Shown here one piece after another: positions 56,570-64,000 of a stretch of DNA of 64,000 nt. A program made the translations under genes and the position numbers. The notes below the pieces were generated by a model. The model ran no database searches, was not told the origin of the DNA, and was given only the letters and a program-made list of their open reading frames with translations. The DNA is from Plenodomus lindquistii (Eukaryota > Ascomycota > Dothideomycetes > Pleosporales > Leptosphaeriaceae). Numbering within the stretch: the stretch's first letter is position 1; each line of letters begins with the position of its first letter. The stretch lies in contig JANUWI010000010.1 in the NCBI GenBank assembly GCA_025504975.1, positions 496,001 through 560,000 on the forward strand. The letters run 5' to 3'.

Positions 56570-58867
56570 ATGCGCCCTTCGCCATGCCGCCTCGAACGCT
56601 TCCTCACTCACGTTGGCTACAAGAAGCGTGACGCCATTGTGCCCAGGAAAGTGCTGCAGAAGAATCTCCAACCAGGATCTCAATTGTCAATCCGAGCAGC
56701 ATATTACCGTGGAGGAACATCAAGAGCAGTCATTATTCAACCGCGGGACCTTCCAAAAGAGCGTGCAAAATGGCCTTCAGTCTTCCGCCAGATCATGGGG
56801 AGTGGCGATCCATATGGGCGTCAGCTTGATGGCATGGGCGCTGGCATTTCGAGTCTTAGCAAAATATGTCTTGTCGAGCCCTTCGTTGATGCCTCAGAGT
56901 CTTTGCAAGAAGGCCGTGAAACTAACGAAAAGCAAGAGGCGGATGTCGATTACACTTTTGTTGGGCTTGGAATTGAAAACCACGAAGTCGACGTCGCTGG
57001 CAACTGTGGAAACATGAGCAGTGCAATCGGCCCCTACGCATACAATGCGCGTCTTTTGCCCGCCAAATTCTATGCGCGAGCCGATGGAGAGGTCAAGGTG
57101 AAGATACGAAACACCAACACGGGAAAATTCATTGACGCTACATTCGAGACCTTCGGTGGCCAGGCGGCCGTCGTGGGCAACTACACAATCGATGGCGTAA
57201 CTGGTTCAGGCCCCAAGATCAAGCTGGACTTCAAGCATCCGTATGGCAGTAAAACCGGCAAGGTACTACCCACTGGGAACAGAGTGGATACAATTGCCGG
57301 ATACAAGGTCTCATGTGTCGATGGCGCAAATCCAGCTATTTTCATCCGCGCGGGGGACGTTGGAGTAGACGGTGCCATTCTTCCAAACGACTTCAACAAG
57401 CTTCCAGAGAAGCTTGAACTCCTTGAAAGCATCCGTAAAGCTGCCGCCGTCGCGATGGGTATCGCGCCAAATGAGGCTTTGGTGCCTCGTACAGTTCCTA
57501 AGATCGGCTTGGTCTCACAGTCTTCTGCACATGCAGTTCTATCAGGTCAGACACTCAAGGCGTCTCAGATGGACATTGTCATTCGATTTCTCTCGGATAC
57601 GCAGCCGCATCGTGCAATTCCGCTGACGGCTGCTTTGACCTCAGCCGTGGCCGCTCGTATCCCTGGTACTATTGTCGAGCAGACGCTTTCTCCTGACCCT
57701 GTCATGGAGGACGCCATCACAATTGGGCATGCCAGTGGGAGAATACAGGTCAATGCCAGCATGGACAAAGTAAACAAGACAATACCCACCAGCGCGACAG
57801 TCTACAGGACTGCAAAGAGACTGTTTGAGGGCAAGACGTTTTGGACAGACCAAAAACCTGTAGTGGAAGCAGAGGCGAACTATGGTACTGGAACCGCACA
57901 CTCTCTTGGCATGCGATTCGTTCTAGAGAGTCGAGGTCATGATTCCTCCCATCTTGACACAGCCGAAACCGACGTCAAGCCCGTAGGCATGGAGACACAC
58001 GATAGCGAGTCACACGAAGAACAAGCCAAAGAGGACGACACCACATCGGATTCAACAGCTCATCCCCACGAAGAGACCACCCCCTCGATCCCCTCAGAAA
58101 GACCACTTACCGCCGCCCTTCAAGAACCTTCCTCCTCGATCCCCCCAGAAAGACCACTTACAGCCGCTCTACAAGACCTCCATTCCAGCATCGATACCCT
58201 CCTCTACGATCGCACCACCACAACACGCACCTTCCCACCTCAACTCCTCTGGTCCATCACCAAGACCGGCACAAAAATAGCAGAGCACACTCGATCCAAA
58301 CTACGCAAAGAGCTACCCGACTCCCCAATCACAAACGCGCTACAGCAACTCCGCAAAGCAAGTAGAGATCTCTTATCCGATCGTCGTCTTGCGACGCGCA
58401 AATATCCAGCCGATCTATTGAGATTGGTGCGCAGAACGGACGCGAAGATTGCAGCGAGCTGCAAGGATGTGGGATCGAGTCTGGGGGATGACAAAGAGCC
58501 AAAGAGTTACGTGATGAAGTCGATTCCAGGGAAGAGAGAGAGGGCGTTGAAGAGTGGTGCTAGGGAAGTTATAAGAGGTAGACGTCGAGGAATCCGCGCA
58601 AGTACCGAGCAGAGTCTGAGCTACCGCTCTATAGGGATGCGCAAATTTCTGGCGGATCTATCGAAGCGCGGTCGCACAACTGATGCAAAGTCTACTGAGA
58701 CCAGCAAGCCCACGGACACAAGGCAGGAGGAGAGTGGAAACTGGCGAATAAAGCCGGTCAAGCCGGTTCCAGAACGGAAAAAGATGTTGCAGAAAAATGT
58801 CCTGGAAGTTCTCGCAGGCGAGCGTGACGTCTCAAGCGTTGTGAAGCTAGACTCTGGTGGAAAGTAG
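56570..58867 (+). CDS. prpF: PrpF-family isomerase (DUF453) with long C-terminal extension
   Basis: Single exon, 765 residues. Residues about 35-455 are a PrpF/DUF453 protein: AAYYRGGTSRAVI, DPYGRQLDGMGAG, VAGNCGNMSSAIGPYA and the GTGTAHSLGMRF end. PrpF enzymes isomerise 2-methylaconitate in the 2-methylcitrate cycle for propionate; relatives act on other aconitate-like acids, so the substrate here is open. The Cys in GNCGN is kept, while the GGTSK Lys I recall from bacterial PrpF is Arg here. The basic N-terminus (MRPSPCRLERFLTHVGYKKR) may target mitochondria. From about 456 to 765 an unrelated, Lys/Arg/Ser-rich tail contains repeated units (see findings). Usual family length is about 400-450, so the tail is extra. 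Confidence 0.88.
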   Translation: MRPSPCRLERFLTHVGYKKRDAIVPRKVLQKNLQPGSQLSIRAAYYRGGTSRAVIIQPRDLPKERAKWPSVFRQIMGSGDPYGRQLDGMGAGISSLSKICLVEPFVDASESLQEGRETNEKQEADVDYTFVGLGIENHEVDVAGNCGNMSSAIGPYAYNARLLPAKFYARADGEVKVKIRNTNTGKFIDATFETFGGQAAVVGNYTIDGVTGSGPKIKLDFKHPYGSKTGKVLPTGNRVDTIAGYKVSCVDGANPAIFIRAGDVGVDGAILPNDFNKLPEKLELLESIRKAAAVAMGIAPNEALVPRTVPKIGLVSQSSAHAVLSGQTLKASQMDIVIRFLSDTQPHRAIPLTAALTSAVAARIPGTIVEQTLSPDPVMEDAITIGHASGRIQVNASMDKVNKTIPTSATVYRTAKRLFEGKTFWTDQKPVVEAEANYGTGTAHSLGMRFVLESRGHDSSHLDTAETDVKPVGMETHDSESHEEQAKEDDTTSDSTAHPHEETTPSIPSERPLTAALQEPSSSIPPERPLTAALQDLHSSIDTLLYDRTTTTRTFPPQLLWSITKTGTKIAEHTRSKLRKELPDSPITNALQQLRKASRDLLSDRRLATRKYPADLLRLVRRTDAKIAASCKDVGSSLGDDKEPKSYVMKSIPGKRERALKSGAREVIRGRRRGIRASTEQSLSYRSIGMRKFLADLSKRGRTTDAKSTETSKPTDTRQEESGNWRIKPVKPVPERKKMLQKNVLEVLAGERDVSSVVKLDSGGK

Positions 58868-59473
58868 AAGAAAGATCGACATGTAAATGCGCCAGGAAAT
58901 ATATTTTGCAATGACTAAAAATCTTCAAATGCAGAGTTGTTCGAAATTGCACTTCGTATGATCTGCAGGACCGTTGTTTCCGCTTCGCCTGGACATGGTT
59001 GTAACGAGGTCGCACACCATCGAAGCATGACCACCGCTGCTACATCGTACCCTTTCCTCTGACAGCAAACACATGTAGACAAGTCCGCCCGCTTTCCAAT
59101 GACCATTCGTCATCGCAGTGCAGATCCTGGGGTATAAATTTCTCCGTCGTGTTTCCATGCTGTTCCTCGTCCTTACCCCTCTCTGACTAGCGTCGAGACT
59201 TGTATGATTCGTCTCCCAATCTACCACCGGCAGCACCTAGAGCGGAGCCAGGACTCCGTGTCCAATATCGTCTATTTAGAGTATGGAGTCGAGCGACTCA
59301 TCAAGCGTCCATAGTGCCGTACTGTGATTTCCAGCTACCCGGCGCTAGAAATGCGGGTCTGTTATCCTTGAACCTGGGTTCAGAGGCAAACGTCGCGCAG
59401 TTATAAAGATGGGAGTGCGTACCGTCGGTTTTCCTACCGGTGTCATGCGAATCAGTCAAAGTTTTCCATCATC
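58868..59473. other. intergenic, PrpF-like to esterase gene
   Basis: About 600 bases, the likely promoter of the esterase gene. A TATAAA-type element lies near 59402 (GTTATAAAGAT), about 70 bases before the start codon. Confidence 0.45.
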
Positions 59474-60517
59474 ATGAAGTCTTCCTTCTCACCTCTTGTT
59501 TTGTTCCTCGGACTCCTCGATGACGTCCAGGCGCTCCGCTTCCTCGGTCGCGTAAACCCAGCTACACGCGAATTGACATGGCCAGGCACAGGTGTATCCT
59601 TTACCTTTACCGGATCCTCAGCATCCATTGATCTAGAGTCTGTCACAGGAACAAACAGCGTACAACTCCAAGTCGATAACCAAACCTCCATCATCCTAAA
59701 TGTAAACGAATCTTCCATTTCCACACCCCCTGACCTACCCTCCGGTCCCCACACCGTCACCCTGCGCAAACGCTCCGAAGCCCTCTTCGGCAGCATCTTC
59801 ATCGGCAACGTAACCACAGACGGCACCCTCGGACCCGACCCCGTTCCAACCCGCAAGATAGAAATCATCGGCGACTCCATAAGCGTAGGCTACGGTCTCG
59901 ACGGCGCAAACCCCTGCTCCAACTCCGCAGCCGTAGAAAACAACCCCCTAACCTACGGCGCCCTCGCCGCCTCCGCCCTCGCAGCAGACTACAGCGTCGT
60001 AGCCTGGAGCGGCATCGGCATCACGCGCAACTTTGTGTCTGCGACCCCAGATCCCAGTCCCATTATGCCGGACCGCTGGACCCGGTACGGCGCTCAGGAT
60101 GCAAAAGGTTCTTATACCTTCCCTGCGGATCGGACGCCAGATGTTGTGGTCATTGCCCTTGGGACAAACGACTTTGGATACCAGGATGGGGTTCGTGAGC
60201 CCCTGGATCCAGAGACTTATAGCAATGCGTATATCGAGTTTGTCAGGACTATCCAGTTGCATTATCCCAAGGCGGCGTTCTTTCTGGTTACGAGTCCTAT
60301 GCTGAGTGATGGGTATCCTAGCGGGGAGGCGCAGAAGACGACGCAGAGGGTGGCGCTGGAGAGGGCGAGAGATGCGCTGAATGGGACGAGTGTGACGGTT
60401 GTGGATTGGCCAAGTCAGGGGAGCGAGGTGGGCTGTGATTATCATCCTAATGCTGCGACGCATAGGGAGGGTGCGGCCATTTTGGCGGAGGCTGTGAGGG
60501 AGGTTGTCGGGTGGTAG
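59474..60517 (+). CDS. secreted SGNH esterase, CE2-like (acetylxylan esterase type)
   Basis: Single exon, 347 residues. Signal peptide MKSSFSPLVLFLGLLDDVQA. An N-terminal beta-sandwich (residues about 21-125; FLGRVNPATRELTWPGTGVSFTF) precedes an SGNH hydrolase domain with GDSIS (nucleophile Ser near 134), the GTND block near 229 and CDYHPN near 322 (catalytic Asp and His), the architecture of carbohydrate esterase family 2. It likely removes acetyl groups from plant-wall polysaccharides outside the cell; the exact substrate is inferred. The sense strand is C-rich to about 60050 and G-rich after it. Confidence 0.92.
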   Translation: MKSSFSPLVLFLGLLDDVQALRFLGRVNPATRELTWPGTGVSFTFTGSSASIDLESVTGTNSVQLQVDNQTSIILNVNESSISTPPDLPSGPHTVTLRKRSEALFGSIFIGNVTTDGTLGPDPVPTRKIEIIGDSISVGYGLDGANPCSNSAAVENNPLTYGALAASALAADYSVVAWSGIGITRNFVSATPDPSPIMPDRWTRYGAQDAKGSYTFPADRTPDVVVIALGTNDFGYQDGVREPLDPETYSNAYIEFVRTIQLHYPKAAFFLVTSPMLSDGYPSGEAQKTTQRVALERARDALNGTSVTVVDWPSQGSEVGCDYHPNAATHREGAAILAEAVREVVGW

Positions 60518-62155
60518 GTTGGTCGAGTAGGAAAGTAGGAGGGAATGTATATACCTTTTTGAGATGATTGTAAATAAGAAACATTGGCTGTGACACTGAG
60601 TACTCGTATGAACTGGGCTTGAACTATCGTGTAGGCGGTATTTTCACCCCAAGCTGGTTTTTCTCGACGTGCCTGACGTGAGCTTCGATGTTCTCCTCGT
60701 GAGCTCTTAGAGGAGCCGACTTTGTTCACAATGGCGATCTGGAGGACCCGCACCCCGTGAAGTATTTCTCGAAAGTCAGACCATGGTGCTAGGCATGGCG
60801 AAATTTGACTTCGAGAACGAAACAGCGAAGATGTGGATGACAGGTTCCGGTTTGGCAGTTTGATAACAGCAGTCTGTTTCGAACTGACAGAGCCTATCAA
60901 GATTTTTATTCACCTCGACATGTCATTGTCGCTTACGAAAGGTCTCGTGATCAAAACCACCCGTACCTGAGAGGATATAGTGTTCAAACTGGGTAAACAG
61001 ATGGCCTTATTCGAACGAATACGACAAGTAGATAGCGACGGCTGAGAACCCAGAGTTGTACTTAATGTAACAACTGTCGGAACTTTTGGGCATCGGTCAA
61101 TACGATTTCAAGACTGATGAGTGATTACCATGCGGCTAGACATTGGGTCCCCATGAGGTGTAATTTATGTTTCCCTTGATCTGCCATCGTAGACACGGAG
61201 AAAGGGGATTCGAGATTCACTGGGTAAAACTGAGAGAGGAATGTGGCGATCGTAGAAGAGCATGTGATGGCGAGTGAGTATACCGTCGTCGCCGTAGTGT
61301 CGTTTCCGATTCAAGGATTTCTCCGGAATATGGTCAGCAATTCCCGTCCACAAAGCTTCTGGCCTAACTTTTACTCATCAGCCATACGTCGGGCCTTCAA
61401 ATGCTCAAGCACGGCTCGATAGAGGAGTCGTCTTTTACGTCCTTGGTCGACACCAAGGAAATGGATCTTGCCACGACCTTTGATGCTGGCGGGGTGTCGG
61501 TGACTTTTGCTATGATGCAATGCAGTATGCTCAGCATGAGCAAGAAGCAAGATGATACCTACACATTCTCAGTAGCGCACTGTGTCTGTGCTTGTGCAGT
61601 GGCAACTTTAGGGGTGCTACTTATACTGACATGGGTTTGAGTGAAGGTACTATACATATCGATCGTATTTGCAATCCTGTACATATACGTGTCTTAAGAT
61701 GCGCTGCTGGATATCAGTAGGCTCCTGGATGGAACGGTAGGGTAAGATGATGCTGGTACAGCGGAGTCATTTGATGAGTTACGTTGTTAATCAAGTCTAG
61801 AAGCTGAAGAGGTGCATGAGATTATACTGAATAGTGATTATCGAATCGATTCGCTACGCCTGCAATTGCACTTCAGTCACTGTTAGCATCAAGATCCTTT
61901 AGCGGTGTTGCTGCTCCAAGCATCAAACCCTGCCCATTCATTGCTGCCACCTGTAATGCGGCCGACAAACTTACCGCTTCAATCCCTTCTACAACCACAG
62001 CCACGCCTCTGGCAGTGAAGCATAAAACAGAGTGAATGTGAGCACAATCGCATGACTGGGAGAGAATTTGTTATACAACAACAAACACACTACCATGCTT
62101 CCACCTCGTCACATGCCCTAACTCGACAAATCCTCATATCGAACCCCCCAGCGTT
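60518..62155. other. intergenic between convergent esterase and TMEM14-like genes
   Basis: About 1.6 kb. A + strand frame at 61401-61640 (79 residues, hydrophobic C-terminus) is the only candidate and has no family features. Otherwise AT-richer sequence without support for a gene. Confidence 0.4.
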
Positions 62156-62693
62156 CTACACCCCATACCTAAACTCCCGCACTTTCTTCTGATAATAAAA
62201 CGTCGCCAACGCCCCCGTAACCCCCAACGCAATCGGCACCGGCGCCCTCCCCCCCGTCTTCACAATCCGCGGCACCGCCGAACCAAGCAGAAGCACACTG
62301 TTACCCAGCGCAAGCTCAGTTCCGTAGTCACGGTTGTTTTTGATAAGGTATCCTGTGGGGGAGGGGGGTGATTCGTAAGCTTTTTACTATGTGACAGTAT
62401 AAAGCCGATGAAATGCATGCATGCGCCTGCGGAAGCCAAGGAAAACCTCGCTGCTTCCGCGGCCATTGGCAAAATGGCAGATAAGGGAAAACGTACCAGC
62501 GAATCCATAACTGATACCCAGGCCGAGTCCAGCGACGAGACTGGGCGTGGAGCGTGTCCGTAGATATCCCGCTGTTCCGCCTACGCTGACTGTGTGCAGT
62601 GTGATCAGTATTCTGCATGCAGGAGGTATGGCATGGGTGGGGGGTGGAGCGCTTACGTAGACCAGCAAGTGTGAAGGAGGGGTGCTCAGCCAT
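62156..62693 (-). CDS. TMEM14-family small membrane protein (UPF0136)
   Basis: Three exons, 62693-62657, 62589-62497 and 62352-62156, with 67- and 144-base introns, give 108 residues. The protein has the TMEM14 pattern of short helices with small residues: MAEHPSFTLAGLLSVGGTAGYLRTRS, PSLVAGLGLGISYGFAGYLI, then YGTELALGNSVLLLGSA and PVPIALGVTGALATFYYQKKVREFRYG. Animal TMEM14C acts in mitochondrial haem metabolism; the fungal role is not settled. Exons are short, and the call rests on phase closure plus the family pattern. Confidence 0.88.
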
Positions 62694-64000
62694 GGCTTTT
62701 GATGGATGGGTTGGTTGGTGCTATGGAGGGACGTAGTGTTGATGGCGCTGAGGCTCTGCGGTTAAATGCACGTGGTGTTTGGTGGTGCGATGCGGAGACG
62801 GCCGGGACCGTGCCCTTTGGTTATTGCATCACCATCTTCCATGTGGAAGCTGGTCTTTCGTAGTCGCCCTTTTGGAACTTCGAACCTCAATTTGCGCAGT
62901 GCCTTGTAAGAAGGCCAAGACAATGATGGTTGTGTTTGCTTCACATATACCATAGTTCCGTCCGTATTGCTAATGCATCGGGCTTTCAGGCCGTACATGG
63001 ACATGCTCTGTACAATAGGTCCTTATCGGAAGTCCGCAGGCGTACTTACTCAAGGGTAAGTCCATAATGTGTAGGGTTTGAATTGTCTCCACATGCTTGC
63101 TATGTGCAAATTAGGCAGGTAGCCAGGTGTAGAGTACAGGATACGGCCTCATCCTTCAGACATGTGTCCCGCCGTGTAAATTGCCAAGATATCGACCTGC
63201 ATCAACTCACAGTGGATGCCGTCACGAACTTCGACCCTTGACCCACACTCCCAAGGAAAAGGCATGCCTACCCCTCACACACCCCACTCCCCAGACTGCA
63301 GTATGGCATCATGGTCTGGCATCATATCTCTCCCCAATCCTCCCAACCAAACCAATCGCACCGACTCCTCCGCCTCGCCTCGCGAACTACTCCACATTCG
63401 AGATCAACGGCCTCTATTCTCAGCCGCCAAGCCCGATATCCACTGCTTCTTCTGCCAAACTTCTAGGAACCTTTCGGCAGACAATGCCGTGCTGCCCATC
63501 GGGTACAGAGTTTCGACTCATCGGATTACATGCTGGTTAGAGTTTGACAAAACGCCTGCTCCATCTCGCCGCAATGGAAAGTGGCTATTCGTCAGTGTCC
63601 ATATCTTGTATGCACGACACACAGCCACGCTCGAACCGTACGATTTAACGTTCCAAATCGGGCCGTAACCCAGACGAGGAAACCATTGGGTATTGCGCTG
63701 GACCCTGAGACGTTTGGCGTGGGCTTCGCTTACGAAGAAGAGCCGAAGTGCAAGCGTTAAAGAAGTGGAAACATGAGCTGATAGGCGCGAGTGGAGTACC
63801 GGCGGGACGAGAATTCTTGCCTGTGGGATGGCTTGCCGTGGGATGGGGGAGCGAGATCGTTTACCAACAGAGTGTCTTGATGCAAGGTGAGATTGCGTGA
63901 GATGCGAGCAGGGACACAAACACGGGCAGATGCGGCGTATATTGTAAGCTAGACGTTGTCCGACATTCGCAGAGCCTATCACTTCTGTCGCTCGACTTAC
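62694..64000. other. unassigned right end
   Basis: About 1.3 kb. 62694-63200 has no coding signal. Between about 63200 and 63760 on the + strand two overlapping frames look weakly coding, the last ending at 63760 (see findings). The rest to 64000 is empty as far as I can see. Confidence 0.35.

Noticed and set aside
61401..61640. 79-codon + strand frame with a hydrophobic C-terminus
   Set aside because: Isolated, no family motif, and its codon use does not differ from the surrounding non-coding sequence.
1..64000. tRNA genes
   Set aside because: I scanned both strands by eye for the B-box GGTTCGAnTCC and found no copy with a matching A-box and cloverleaf spacing. A tRNA search program could still find a divergent one.

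Overview
The window is nuclear DNA of a filamentous ascomycete (Pezizomycotina; Dothideomycetes is my guess from the gene set, not a proof). The evidence is eukaryotic genes split by short introns of mostly 46-60 bases with GT...AG ends, a fungus-specific elongation factor 3, an FlbC-type C2H2 regulator, an AMA1-type meiotic APC/C activator, Mus7/MMS22 and a secreted family-2 carbohydrate esterase. I rebuilt 20 protein genes by hand; exon phases close exactly in all of them. I saw no tRNA, rRNA, CRISPR array or intact transposon.

Layout. 0.2-4.5 kb: sugar transporter and a secreted beta-propeller-like protein (both +). 4.7-6.4 kb: secreted protein with five Cys modules (-). 7.4-10.9 kb: elongation factor 3 (-). 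11.9-17.0 kb: a 1,663-residue RRM protein (-). 17.6-19.2 kb: FMP46-like redox protein and ribosomal protein S30 (-). 20.1-20.9 kb: CREG/PNPOx-like secreted protein (+). 20.9-37.4 kb: gene-poor tract holding one gene, a C2H2 regulator (-), with about 5.9 kb of empty sequence on one side and 9.4 kb on the other. 37.4-46.0 kb: MMS22/Mus7 (-), a small membrane protein (+) and BET4 (-). 46.5-49.4 kb: AMA1 (+). 49.7-56.3 kb: RPS6 (-), calcipressin (-), RPB3 (+), MGE1 (-). 56.6-62.7 kb: PrpF-like isomerase with a long extra tail (+), CE2 esterase (+), TMEM14-like protein (-). The last 1.3 kb is unassigned.

The genes are mostly unrelated housekeeping functions (translation: eEF3, S30, S6; transcription: RPB3; prenylation: BET4; mitochondria: MGE1, FMP46, perhaps PrpF; repair and meiosis: MMS22, AMA1; calcineurin signalling: calcipressin). 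I see no biosynthetic cluster or defence island.

The two most unusual signals are not gene types. First, the AMA1 homologue reads through its conserved core only if an intron with AT...AC ends is removed (47980-48025). Second, many genes switch strongly from C-rich to G-rich on the sense strand within a single exon, with the same polarity relative to transcription on both strands, and in one gene the pattern resets at each intron. A 5-base micro-exon in RPS30 and a repeat-bearing tail on PrpF are also worth checking.
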